Assembly: GCF_002926165.1 (NCBI RefSeq)
Contig: NZ_MAGP01000086.1
Coordinates: forward strand, 1 to 64,000
Reading direction: 5' to 3'
From: Micromonospora chalcea
GTDB lineage: Bacteria > Actinomycetota > Actinomycetes > Mycobacteriales > Micromonosporaceae
Length of the DNA stretch: 64,000 nucleotides
Under the pieces are notes generated by a model. It saw only the letters and a program-made list of their open reading frames with translations. It was not told the origin of the DNA and searched no databases. Made by a program: the position numbers and the translations under genes. Shown here one piece after another: positions 56,440 to 63,930 of the stretch (within the stretch, counting starts at the first letter, position 1; the number at the start of each line of letters is the position of its first letter).

Positions 56440-57069
56440 ATGCACGTCACCAAGTACTCGCACTCCTGTCTCCGGCTGGAGCACGACGGGGCGGTGCTGG
56501 TTGTCGACCCGGGTGGCTTCAGCGAGCCGGAGGCGCTGGACGGGGCGGACGCGGTGCTCGTCACCCACGAACACCCGGACCATGTGGACGTCGCCGCGCT
56601 CACCCGGGCGCTGGAGCGGCGGCCGGTGCCGGTGCACGGCCCGGCCTCGCTCGCCGGGGTGCTCGGCGACGCCGCCGAGGCGCTCGTCACCGTCTCGCCG
56701 GGGCAGTCGCTCACCGTCGCCGGAGTGCCGGTGCGGACGTACGGCGGGCAGCACGCGGTCATCCACCCGGACATCCCGGTGATCCCGAACATCGGCTACC
56801 TGTTCGCCGACGTCCTCTACCACCCGGGCGACGCGCTGTTCGTCCCCGACGACGTGCAGGTGGACACGCTGTTCGCCCCGATCCACGCGCCCTGGTCGAA
56901 GTTCTCCGAGGTGGTCGACTTCATCCGCGCGGTCGCCCCGCGCCGGGCGTACGCGCTGCACGACGCGCTGCTCAACGGCAACGGCCTCGGCGTGCTGGAC
57001 CGGCAGTACACCGCGTTGTCCAAGACCGACTACCGCCGTCTGGAGCCGGGCACCCGGATCGACGTCTGA
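56440..57069 (+). CDS. MBL-fold (UlaG-like) metal-dependent hydrolase
   Basis: 209-residue metallo-beta-lactamase-fold protein. MHVTKYSHSCLRLEHDGAVLVVDPGG is the UlaG-type opening, the HxHxDH motif is VTHEHPDHVD, and further metal ligands appear in IGYLFADVLYHPGDAL and ALHDALLN. Such enzymes hydrolyse small phosphoesters or lactones; the substrate is not predictable. GAGGAG lies about six bases upstream of ATG 56440. It ends two bases before the next gene, so the two are one operon. Confidence 0.88.
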   Translation: MHVTKYSHSCLRLEHDGAVLVVDPGGFSEPEALDGADAVLVTHEHPDHVDVAALTRALERRPVPVHGPASLAGVLGDAAEALVTVSPGQSLTVAGVPVRTYGGQHAVIHPDIPVIPNIGYLFADVLYHPGDALFVPDDVQVDTLFAPIHAPWSKFSEVVDFIRAVAPRRAYALHDALLNGNGLGVLDRQYTALSKTDYRRLEPGTRIDV

Positions 57070-57071
57070 GC

Positions 57072-57998
57072 ATGGCCGAGGTGCCCGCGGAGGTGATCCG
57101 GCAGCTCTACGCCACGCCGCCGGACCGGTTCGTCGCGGCCCGGGACGCCGCCGTCGCGCAGGCGCGGCAGTCCGGCGACCCGCGTACCGCCCGCGAGATC
57201 GCCAAGCTGCGCCGGCCCACGGTGGCGGCCTGGCTGGTCAATTTGCTCGCCATCCGCCGACCCGAGCTGGTCGCCGACCTGAGCCAGCTGGCCGAGTCGC
57301 TACGCGCCGCGCAGCGCGACCTGCGCGGCGGCACGCTGCGGGAACTGTCCGCGCAGCGGCGCGCCGTCGTGGGCGCGCGGGTGGCGGAGGTACGCCGGCT
57401 CGCCGCCACCGAACCCGCCGCGCCACCGGCCGGGCGGCTGCCGCTGGGCGAGGTGGAGGCGACACTCAACGCCGCGCTGTCGGACACCGAGGTGGCCGAA
57501 CAGGTACGCGCCGGACGCCTGCTGCGGGCCAGCCACTACGCCGGGTTCGGCGAGGTGCCCCGCCCCCAGCTGCGGCTCGTGACAGGGGGCGAGGAGGCGC
57601 CTGTCGTACCGGATCGGGCGGTTGAGCGGGCCGACGCGCGCCGGGCCCGCAACGAGCGGGCGGCGCGGGCCGAACGGGCCGGGCGGCGGCGGACCGCGAC
57701 CCGGGAGCTGACCCGGGCCCGGACGGACCTGGACCGGGCCGAGAAGGAGCTGGCGGCGGCCGACGCGGCCGAGCGGGACGGCGCCGCGACGCTGGACCGG
57801 ATCGAGACCGAACTGGCCGAGCTGGAGCGTCGCCGGGCCGTGGCCGAGCAGGAGCTGAGCCGGGCCCGGCTGGCCCGGCGGGGCGCGGAACGGGCGGCCT
57901 CCGCGGCCCGGCGCCGGGCCGGTGAGGTGGAGGCCGTGTTGGAGGCGCTCGACGCCGAAGAGGGGGATGCCGACACCGGTGACGACCGGGCAGACTGA
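57072..57998 (+). CDS. Arg/Ala-rich coiled-coil protein of unknown function
   Basis: 308-residue soluble protein. Residues 1-170 are helical with PDRFVAARDAAVAQARQSGDPRTAREIAKLRRPTVAAWLVNLLA, a recurrent opening of actinobacterial hypothetical proteins. Residues about 195-300 form one long coiled-coil of Glu/Arg heptads (RTDLDRAEKELAAADAAERDG, RIETELAELERRRAVAEQEL). There is no membrane segment or catalytic motif. It is translated directly after the hydrolase. Structural role inferred only. Confidence 0.7.
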   Translation: MAEVPAEVIRQLYATPPDRFVAARDAAVAQARQSGDPRTAREIAKLRRPTVAAWLVNLLAIRRPELVADLSQLAESLRAAQRDLRGGTLRELSAQRRAVVGARVAEVRRLAATEPAAPPAGRLPLGEVEATLNAALSDTEVAEQVRAGRLLRASHYAGFGEVPRPQLRLVTGGEEAPVVPDRAVERADARRARNERAARAERAGRRRTATRELTRARTDLDRAEKELAAADAAERDGAATLDRIETELAELERRRAVAEQELSRARLARRGAERAASAARRRAGEVEAVLEALDAEEGDADTGDDRAD

Positions 57999-58035
57999 GC
58001 GTGATGAATGGCTACGGTGGAGTGACGGGCGGCCG

Positions 58036-58776
58036 ATGACTCCGGAACAGCTCGCCGCCGCCTGCAAACCGCTGGTGCTCGAACTCGGGGAGGCGTTCGC
58101 GCGCTGCCCGTCCACGCTGCGCCGGGCGCGGCTGCTGGGCATCTCCGGGTGGGCCTTCTACATCACCGGACGGGCCGGTGCGCTCGGTGACGTCCGCGCC
58201 GAGACCGTCGCCGCGGCGCTGGGCTTCATCGCCCCCGAGGCGGTCACCGACGGCTGGGACGCCGCCGCACGCACCGTCCCGCCGCTGGAGGTGGCCGCCG
58301 CCAACCTGGCCGAGTGCTGCCGGTGGGGCACCGCCCGGCTCGGTGACGGCGCCGAGTCGTCCCGGCTCGCCGCGCTGCTGGGCCGGGCGGTCGAGGCGGC
58401 CGACGGCAGCGGCATGCCGCTGTTCGCCGCCTGGCGGGCCATGCCGGTGCCCGACCCGTCGCCGGGCGCCCGGGCGGCGGTCGGCATGCTGCTGCTGCGC
58501 GAGCACTTCGCCGGGGCGTACCTGCTGGCGGTACGCGCGGCCGGGCTGACCCCGCTGGAGGCGGTGCTGGCCGGGCCGGAGGGCGAGGCGGGCGCGGCGG
58601 CGTGCGGCTGGGCGCCCCCGTACCCGCCGGTCGGGCCGCTGGTGCGACGCCGACTGTGGGCCGAGGCGGTGACCGACCGGCTGGCGTCGGCGGCGTTCCG
58701 CGCGCTCAGCACCGCCGAGGGGGCGGAGCTGCTGGGTCTGCTCGCCGCCGCGCGGAAGCGCGCCCGGCGCGGATAA
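58036..58776 (+). CDS. SCO6745-like helical protein
   Basis: 246-residue protein resembling the actinobacterial SCO6745 family: CRRARLLGISGWAFYITGRAGALGDVRAETVAAALGF, with FIAPEAVTDGWDAA, then WGTARLG and HFAGAYLLAVRAAGLTPLEAVL. It is predicted to be all-helical; an HTH-like role has been proposed for the group but I cannot support it from sequence. The stop TAA touches a following ATG (TAAATG). ATG 58036 is the first start after the coiled-coil gene. Confidence 0.7.
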   Translation: MTPEQLAAACKPLVLELGEAFARCPSTLRRARLLGISGWAFYITGRAGALGDVRAETVAAALGFIAPEAVTDGWDAAARTVPPLEVAAANLAECCRWGTARLGDGAESSRLAALLGRAVEAADGSGMPLFAAWRAMPVPDPSPGARAAVGMLLLREHFAGAYLLAVRAAGLTPLEAVLAGPEGEAGAAACGWAPPYPPVGPLVRRRLWAEAVTDRLASAAFRALSTAEGAELLGLLAAARKRARRG

Positions 58777-58818
58777 ATGGGAGGCGGCCCCGCCGGTCCG
58801 GCTGCCAGGATCTGGCCC

Positions 58819-59781
58819 GTGACGCTCCCCGCCGGCTGGTCGGCCCGCCGCCCGACCCTCGACGACGTGCCCGCGATCCTGGCTGTGGTGCACGCCTCCG
58901 ACACGTTCGCCGTGGGCTACCCCGACTTCGACGCCGAGGATGTGCGGTCCGCGCTGATCGCGCCGTTCGTCGACCCGGCGCGGGACTCCTGGCTGGTCAC
59001 CGACCCGGACGGTACGGCGGTGGCCTGGTCGATCCTGGCCAACCCCAGCGGTGTCGGCCGGGAATGGGTGGACGTCCTGGTCGACCCCGACCGTGGCGCC
59101 GACCTGCGCGCGCCGTTGCTGGCGCGGCTGCTGGAGCGGGTCGCCGAACGTGCCGCCGAGCGCGGCCTGCCCGCGCTGACCGCCCGCGCCGGCGTGTACG
59201 CGCCGGAGACCCGCTGGGCCGGTGAGCTGGCCGAGGCCGGGTTCACCCGGATCAAGCGCTACATCCGGATGAGCCGCTCGCTGGCCGACCTGCCCGCCGA
59301 ACCGGCGCCCCCGCCCGGGGTGACGGTGCGGCCGCTGCGCGCCGACGACGAGAACGACCTGCGGCTGTTCCACCGGATCTACGACACCGCGTTCCGGGAC
59401 ACGCCCGACCACGACCCGCTCGACTTCGAGCAGTGGCGGGACCTGCTGCCCTCGTACGGGAAGGTCTGGGACGAGTGGTTCCTGGCCGAGGTCGACGGCG
59501 AGCCGGCCGGCGCGCTCCAGTCCTCCGACCAGGCGCTCGACCAGGACCGGGGGTGGGTGCGGACGCTGTCGGTGCTGCCCGCGTACCGGCGGCGCGGGGT
59601 GGGTGCGGCGCTGCTGCGCCGGGCCTTCGCGGTCTACGCGGCGAAGGGCCGCGAAGGGGCCGGGCTCGGTGTCGACCTGGCCAACCCGACCGCACCGGTC
59701 ACGCTCTACCGCTCCGTCGGGCTGGTGGAGGAGCGTTGGGTCGACATGTACGAGCGGAGCGTGCCCGCCTCGCGGGTGTGA
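58819..59781 (+). CDS. Tandem GNAT-family N-acetyltransferase
   Basis: 320-residue protein with two acetyltransferase-like domains. The first (about 1-155) begins WSARRPTLDDVPAILAVV and has a weak acetyl-CoA region. The second (from about 170: VTVRPLRADDENDLRLFHRIYDTAF) has a clear pyrophosphate loop VLPAYRRRGVGAALLRRAF, then LGVDLANPTAPVTLYRSVGLVE. The active half is therefore probably C-terminal. GTG 58819 lies seven bases after CAGGAT and yields a normal N-terminus; ATG 58777 would add 14 residues. The substrate is unknown. Confidence 0.85.
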   Translation: MTLPAGWSARRPTLDDVPAILAVVHASDTFAVGYPDFDAEDVRSALIAPFVDPARDSWLVTDPDGTAVAWSILANPSGVGREWVDVLVDPDRGADLRAPLLARLLERVAERAAERGLPALTARAGVYAPETRWAGELAEAGFTRIKRYIRMSRSLADLPAEPAPPPGVTVRPLRADDENDLRLFHRIYDTAFRDTPDHDPLDFEQWRDLLPSYGKVWDEWFLAEVDGEPAGALQSSDQALDQDRGWVRTLSVLPAYRRRGVGAALLRRAFAVYAAKGREGAGLGVDLANPTAPVTLYRSVGLVEERWVDMYERSVPASRV

Positions 59782-59856
59782 CCCGGCACCCCTCGTACCG
59801 GGGTCGCCGAGCGCGGGTGCGGCCGCACGGCGCACACTGTGGGTGTGGGAGACGCG

Positions 59857-60312
59857 CTACGCGGACGCGGTGCCGGTGGGGCGGGACCGCAGCTCGGTGA
59901 CGTAGTCGTCCGGCGCGCCCGCCTTCTCCGCGGCGTTCGCCAGCTCCGACAGGTACCACGCGGTGGGCAGACCGCCCTCGTAACCGTCGAACACGTAGAC
60001 CCACGCGGTCACGTCGCCGTCGAGCGTCGAGACGCGCACGGTCAGCCTGCGGTACGTCTCGGCGGTCACGCCCTCGATCTCGTCGAGCTGCGCGGCGTCG
60101 TACGGGTGGATGTCGTAGAGCGCCACGAAGACCCGGTCACCCGGGGACTCGACAACGGTGCTGACCGAGCCCTCCCATCCGATGACGTCCTCGCCGGCGA
60201 AGGTGAGCCGCCACCCCTCCAGCCAGCCGGTACCCACCATCGGCGAATGCGGGCAGTAGGCGCGCATGCGGGCCGGGTCCAGGTTTGAGCCGTAAGCAGC
60301 GTAGAGACGCAC
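59857..60312 (-). CDS. Gamma-glutamylcyclotransferase-like (AIG2/GGCT) protein
   Basis: 151-residue protein of the GGCT-like fold. RLYAAYGSNLDPARM carries the conserved YGSNL substrate loop, and the catalytic Glu lies in AAQLDEIEGVT; YVFDGY and WYLSELANAAEKAG follow. Family enzymes release 5-oxoproline from gamma-glutamyl or related amines. GTG 60312 is seven bases after TATCGT on the minus strand, so it may be leaderless. It is divergent from lpdA. Confidence 0.85.
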   Translation of the reverse strand: MRLYAAYGSNLDPARMRAYCPHSPMVGTGWLEGWRLTFAGEDVIGWEGSVSTVVESPGDRVFVALYDIHPYDAAQLDEIEGVTAETYRRLTVRVSTLDGDVTAWVYVFDGYEGGLPTAWYLSELANAAEKAGAPDDYVTELRSRPTGTASA

Positions 60313-60356
60313 GGCGACGACGATAGCCCGGCTGGCGGGTGGGGGAGAATACGACA

Positions 60357-60422
60357 GTGCGTGTCGAACCCGACGGGGAGAAGAAAGTCACTGTGAGCAC
60401 AGACGAGGGGCTAATGCTGTGA
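60357..60422 (+). CDS. Upstream small ORF (21 codons) coupled to lpdA
   Basis: GTG 60357 opens MRVEPDGEKKVTVSTDEGLM plus a final Leu, stopping at TGA 60420-60422, which overlaps the lpdA GTG (GTGA). GGGGGAGA lies eight bases before its start, and GAGAAT six bases before could equally be a -10 for a leaderless message. The overlap suggests translational coupling to lpdA. Coding status is an inference from position. Confidence 0.45.
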   Translation: MRVEPDGEKKVTVSTDEGLML

Positions 60423-61822
60423 GCCAGATCGTGATCATCGGCGGCGGGCCGGCCGGGTACGAGGCGGCCCTGGTCGCCGCGCAGTTGGACGCCGAGGTCA
60501 CAGTGGTCGAGGCGGAGGGGGCCGGCGGCGCCTGCGTGCTCTCCGACTGCGTGCCCTCCAAGACGTTCATCGCCAGCTCCGAGGTGGTCACCGGCTACCG
60601 GGACACCGAGGAGTTCGGCGTGCACTCCGACGGCCTGGAGGCGGTCACCGTCGACGCCCGGGCGGTGCACGAGCGGGTCAAGCGGCTCGCGCTGGCGCAG
60701 TCCGCCGACATCCACACCAAGCTGGTCAAGGCCGGCGTCGAGTTCGTGGCCGGCACCGCCCGGCTCGGCGAGGACACGCTCGGCCACACCCACCGCGTGA
60801 TCGTCACCCCGGCCGGCGGCGGCGAGGAGTACTCCATCGCCGCGTCGACGGTGCTCGTCGCGACCGGCGCGACCCCGCGCCAGTTGCCCACCGCCGTACC
60901 GGACGGCGAGCGCATCCTGACCTGGCGTCAGGTGTACGACCTGCCCGACCTGCCCGAGCACCTGATCGTGGTCGGCTCCGGCGTGACCGGCGCCGAGTTC
61001 GCCAGCGCGTACCTGGCCATGGGCGTCAAGGTCACGCTGGTCTCCAGCCGGGACCGGGTCATGCCGCACGAGGACGCCGACGCCGCGATGGCGATCGAGC
61101 GGGTGTTCCGCAACCGGGGCATGAGCATCCTGAACAATTCCCGCGCCGAGGCGGTCCGCCGCGTCGGCGACGGGGTGGAGGTGGTGCTCTCCGACGGCCG
61201 CCAGGTCACCGGCTCGCACGCGCTGATCGCCGTCGGCTCGATCCCGAACACCGCCGACCTGGGCCTGGCCGAGTACGGCGTGGAGCTGGCCCGGGGCGGT
61301 TACGTGACTGTCGACCGGGTGTCCCGTACCAACGTGCCGGGCATCTACGCGGCCGGCGACTGCACCGGCGTGCTGCCGCTCGCGAGCGTCGCGGCCATGC
61401 AGGGCCGGATCGCCATGTGGCACGCGCTGGGCGAGGCGGTCCGGCCGCTGCGGCTGCGTACCGTCGCGGCGAACGTCTTCACCGACCCGGAGCTGGCCAC
61501 CGTCGGCGTCTCCCAGGACGAGGTGGACGCCGGCAAGACCCCGGCCCGCCAGGTGATGCTGCCGCTGTCCGGCAACGCGCGGGCGAAGATGGACGACCTG
61601 GCCGACGGCTTCGTCAAGCTGTTCTGCCGGCCCGCGAGCGGCCAGGTGATCGGCGGCGTGGTGGTGGCGCCGAAGGCCAGCGAGCTGATCCTGCCGATCA
61701 CGATGGCGGTGGAGAACAACCTCACCGTCAACGAGCTGGCCCACACCATCACCATCTACCCGAGCCTGTCCGGCTCCATCACCGAGGCCGCCCGCCAGCT
61801 CATGCTCCACGAGCTGGAGTAG
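60419..61822 (+). CDS. lpdA: LpdA-type NAD(P)H-dependent flavoprotein (quinone reductase-like)
   Basis: 467-residue pyridine nucleotide-disulfide oxidoreductase. FAD loop IVIIGGGPAGYEAALVAAQL (residues 4-23), CVLSDCVPSKT with the CxxxxC pair, NAD(P) loop VVGSGVTGAEFASAY and FAD-binding IYAAGDCTG. The C-terminal HxHPTxxE motif of true dihydrolipoamide dehydrogenase is missing; the region reads TITIYPSLSGSITEA, with Tyr where the catalytic His should be. This matches mycobacterial LpdA (Rv3303c), an NAD(P)H:quinone reductase linked to oxidative stress, although that protein, as I recall, has lost the first Cys, which is kept here. GTG 60419 follows GAGGGG. Confidence 0.88.
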   Translation: MSQIVIIGGGPAGYEAALVAAQLDAEVTVVEAEGAGGACVLSDCVPSKTFIASSEVVTGYRDTEEFGVHSDGLEAVTVDARAVHERVKRLALAQSADIHTKLVKAGVEFVAGTARLGEDTLGHTHRVIVTPAGGGEEYSIAASTVLVATGATPRQLPTAVPDGERILTWRQVYDLPDLPEHLIVVGSGVTGAEFASAYLAMGVKVTLVSSRDRVMPHEDADAAMAIERVFRNRGMSILNNSRAEAVRRVGDGVEVVLSDGRQVTGSHALIAVGSIPNTADLGLAEYGVELARGGYVTVDRVSRTNVPGIYAAGDCTGVLPLASVAAMQGRIAMWHALGEAVRPLRLRTVAANVFTDPELATVGVSQDEVDAGKTPARQVMLPLSGNARAKMDDLADGFVKLFCRPASGQVIGGVVVAPKASELILPITMAVENNLTVNELAHTITIYPSLSGSITEAARQLMLHELE

Positions 61823-61832
61823 CCCCCTTCTT

Positions 61833-61910
61833 TCGTCGATCATGGAGTTGCGGCCCCCGATCCGACCGGTATGCCCGGTCTGTGCGGGGTCACAACTGCA
61901 TGATCGACGA
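61833..61910. repeat. Extragenic palindrome with CGATCATG arms
   Basis: An 18-base arm (61833-61850) pairs with 61893-61910 with one mismatch, enclosing 42 bases. It resembles the element at 9548-9616 in arm sequence, spacing and GC-rich core. It overlaps the 3' end of the convergent DUF998 gene, supplying its stop codon and last two dozen codons. Confidence 0.7.
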
Positions 61911-62493
61911 CTTTGGTCAGGGTGAGGTGCAGGGCCAGGGTGGTGATGACTGCCGTCTCCGTGAGGATGAGCGCGCGCTCGATCAGGCCCAGCAGGGCCC
62001 GGTCGCCGGGGTAGGCGGACCAGATCATCGCGCCCGCCAGCAGCAGGCTGGCCACGGTCAGGCCGCGCAGCCAGGCCGCGGCTCCCGCGACCGGGTTGCG
62101 GGCCAGCAGCCAGCCGGCCACGGGCAGGGCCAGGAACGACAGCACCGAGGCGTACCGGTGCACGTACGCGGCGGTGTCCATCGGCGTACCCGGCTCGTTA
62201 GTGGGCACCACCGCCGCGGCCAGCAACCCGGCCGACCAGGCGGTGAGCAGCGCGAGCGGCACCCGGCCCGCACCGGCCCGGCGCAGCGCCGGCAGCAGCA
62301 CCAGGCTGGCCGCCGCGAGCACCGCCATCGCGGTGTCGATGACGCCGCCCCGATCGGAGACGGCGAAGTCGCTGACGGTCAGCGACCAGGGATCCAGATC
62401 GTCGCTCACCCCGACGTGACCCATCACCGCGAGCACCGCCGCCAGGACGATCCCGCCGAGGGCCAACAGGCCGCTGCTCCGCGTTCCAGGCAT
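61840..62493 (-). CDS. DUF998 membrane protein
   Basis: 217-residue integral membrane protein with about six helices. LLALGGIVLAAVLAVMGHVGVSDDLDPWSLTVSDF and the AAVVPTNEPGTPMDTAAYVHRYASVLSFLALP block are the DUF998 signature with its conserved His. Function is unknown. The last 24 or so residues (VVDHAVVTPHRPGIPVGSG) are encoded by the palindromic repeat, so the original C-terminus was probably replaced. It converges on lpdA with 17 bases between stops. Confidence 0.82.
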   Translation of the reverse strand: MPGTRSSGLLALGGIVLAAVLAVMGHVGVSDDLDPWSLTVSDFAVSDRGGVIDTAMAVLAAASLVLLPALRRAGAGRVPLALLTAWSAGLLAAAVVPTNEPGTPMDTAAYVHRYASVLSFLALPVAGWLLARNPVAGAAAWLRGLTVASLLLAGAMIWSAYPGDRALLGLIERALILTETAVITTLALHLTLTKVVDHAVVTPHRPGIPVGSGAATP

Positions 62494-62589
62494 ACGGCCA
62501 GCCTGTCGCCGGAACCGCCCCAGACGGATCCGGGACCACCACCCACTTCGCTACCCGGGTCGTCCCCTACCGGACCCCCGAGAACGGCG

Positions 62590-62772
62590 TCAGGTCCCGT
62601 CGGGTGAAGGCGCATCGTCTGCCGGGTCTCCCGTCGACTGCGCGCCGTTGATCGAGGCCAGCATCTGTTCTCTGAGCTGCCCGCGCCGGGTCACGCGCTC
62701 GGCGTCATCCCATGAGGGATCGATTCGCCGAGCCCTGGCCTTGACGTCGTGCCACGCCGCCGTGTCGCTCAT
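62590..62772 (-). CDS. Small 60-residue protein, possible truncated XRE-type antitoxin/regulator
   Basis: 60-residue soluble protein. WHDVKARARRIDPSWDDAERVTRRGQLREQMLASINGAQ resembles, as I recall, the N-terminal arm that precedes the HTH in some actinobacterial XRE/HigA-type regulators, where GAQLAEIRK would follow; here it changes to STGDPADDAPSPDGT and ends. So the HTH is absent. AAGGAAG lies about nine bases upstream of ATG 62772, which supports translation. No toxin gene is nearby. Confidence 0.55.
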   Translation of the reverse strand: MSDTAAWHDVKARARRIDPSWDDAERVTRRGQLREQMLASINGAQSTGDPADDAPSPDGT

Positions 62773-62810
62773 GGCCTGTTCTTCCTTCACGTCGATCAGG
62801 TGCTCGGGGG

Positions 62811-63443
62811 TCAGCTGCCGGTCGAGTCGGCGGTGGCCTCGGCGCGGGTCTGCCGGGCGCTGCTGATCCAGGTCATCGCCCATCCGGCCAGCGCGAACCC
62901 GGCCGCCGCCACCCCACCGATCAGCAGCAGCCGCCACGCCGAGTGGGTCAGCGCCGTACCGCCCAGGTGGCCGACGAGCGCGCCGTAACTGGACCAGGCG
63001 AGCGCCGCCGCCGCCTCGTAGGGCAGGAAGAGGCGGTACGGGTAGCGGCTGCGGCCGGCCGAGAAGCAGGCCGCCATCCGGCCGCCGGGCACGAACCGGC
63101 AGAGCAGGATCACCAGCGGCCCCGGCTCGCGCAGCCCGCGGGTGACCCGGGTGACGGCCCGGCGTGCCCGTCCGCGTGGCGTGGCCCGTGCCGGCCGGCG
63201 GGTCGGCGTGGTGCGGCCGATCAGGTAGCAGGTCAGGTCGCCGATGAAGACGCCGGCCGCGCCGACAGCGATGGTGACCGGCAGGCTGAGCCCGCCGTAG
63301 ACGGTCAGCGCCCCACTCGTGATCATGACGAGCTGGGTCGGCACCACCGGGACGAAGGCGTCGGCGATCAGCAGGGTCAGCAGCAGCGCGTACGCCCACA
63401 TGGGCGACGCGACGTCAGAGATGAGCTCGGCCACGACCGCCAC
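62811..63443 (-). CDS. DedA-family (SNARE-associated/VTT) membrane protein
   Basis: 210-residue membrane protein. AYALLLTLLIADAFVPVVPTQLVMITSGAL holds the amphipathic re-entrant region with its acidic residue, VFIGDLTCYLIGR the glycine helix, and VILLCRFVPGGRMAACFSAGR the conserved Arg/Gly motif of DedA proteins. These act in lipid-carrier (undecaprenyl phosphate) recycling or proton-linked lipid translocation. GTG 63443 is the first start; GTG 63434 has a similar ribosome site. Single gene, 38 bases from the small protein. Confidence 0.85.
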   Translation of the reverse strand: MAVVAELISDVASPMWAYALLLTLLIADAFVPVVPTQLVMITSGALTVYGGLSLPVTIAVGAAGVFIGDLTCYLIGRTTPTRRPARATPRGRARRAVTRVTRGLREPGPLVILLCRFVPGGRMAACFSAGRSRYPYRLFLPYEAAAALAWSSYGALVGHLGGTALTHSAWRLLLIGGVAAAGFALAGWAMTWISSARQTRAEATADSTGS

Positions 63444-63475
63444 CTCGCCGGAGTTCTCCGTTCGACCGGATCGAG

Positions 63476-63499
63476 GGTGACGCCGTGTCCGGCGTCACC
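63476..63499. terminator. Perfect 10-bp hairpin upstream of dedA
   Basis: GGTGACGCCG (63476-63485) pairs with CGGCGTCACC (63490-63499) over a TGTC loop. It lies in the 336-base region between dedA and the leader peptide. Apart from this and a nine-base dyad (63691-63699 with 63713-63721), I see no gene or recognised site in that region. Confidence 0.4.
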
Positions 63500-63767
63500 A
63501 CCACCGGCCCCACCTGGCGGTGACCAGCGACACCGACGGGCCGTAGGTGTGGAACGAGCCGACCCGGCCGGAAGTGACGGATGGGCGGGGCCGCGGAGCG
63601 GGGCGGCGGATCGACGGATCGCGGCGTACCGTTGGCGGGACGCGGCACCGGAGCCGTCGGGTCCCCCGTTCCCGATGTCCGGGCCGCCGCGGGTCGCCGG
63701 CAGGTCCCGTGTCGGCGACCCGCACCCTCTCTCCGAAATCCAGGTGCGCCGGTGCCGTCCGCGCGTC

Positions 63768-63930
63768 TACGGTCGGGGCATGCGCAGCGCGGTAGTGACC
63801 ACGACGCCGGGTGTTCCCGGCGCGCCGCACTGACGTTTCCGTCGACGAGGCCCCGGGGCGATCCGCTCCGGGGCCTCGCGGCGTTCCGGGCCTGCTCGCC
63901 TCCGGGTCGTACCCGATCAAGGAGAGCGAC
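63768..63930 (+). promoter_or_regulatory. Putative threonine attenuator upstream of the thrS-like gene
   Basis: TACGGT (63768-63773) lies six bases before a leader-peptide ATG. After three Thr codons (63798-63806), hairpin 1 pairs GCCGGG (63806-63811) with CCCGGC (63816-63821). A perfect 11-bp hairpin (63846-63856 with 63868-63878) follows the leader stop. The right arm of hairpin 1 (63816-63820) can instead pair with CCGGG at 63853-63857, which would break hairpin 2. This is the layout of ribosome-mediated attenuation: stalling at Thr codons would favour read-through. Confidence 0.65.
63780..63833 (+). CDS. Leader peptide with three consecutive Thr codons
   Basis: 17 codons: MRSAVVTTTPGVPGAPH. 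The run of three Thr codons just before a gene for a threonyl-tRNA synthetase-like protein is unlikely to be chance. The ATG lies six bases after TACGGT, so it would be read as a leaderless start. The stop is 13 bases before an 11-bp hairpin. Confidence 0.65.
   Translation: MRSAVVTTTPGVPGAPH

Noticed and set aside
63444..63930. T-box riboswitch before the thrS-like gene
   Set aside because: I find no TGGNACCGCG T-box sequence or the usual stem I features; the leader peptide and hairpins explain the region better.
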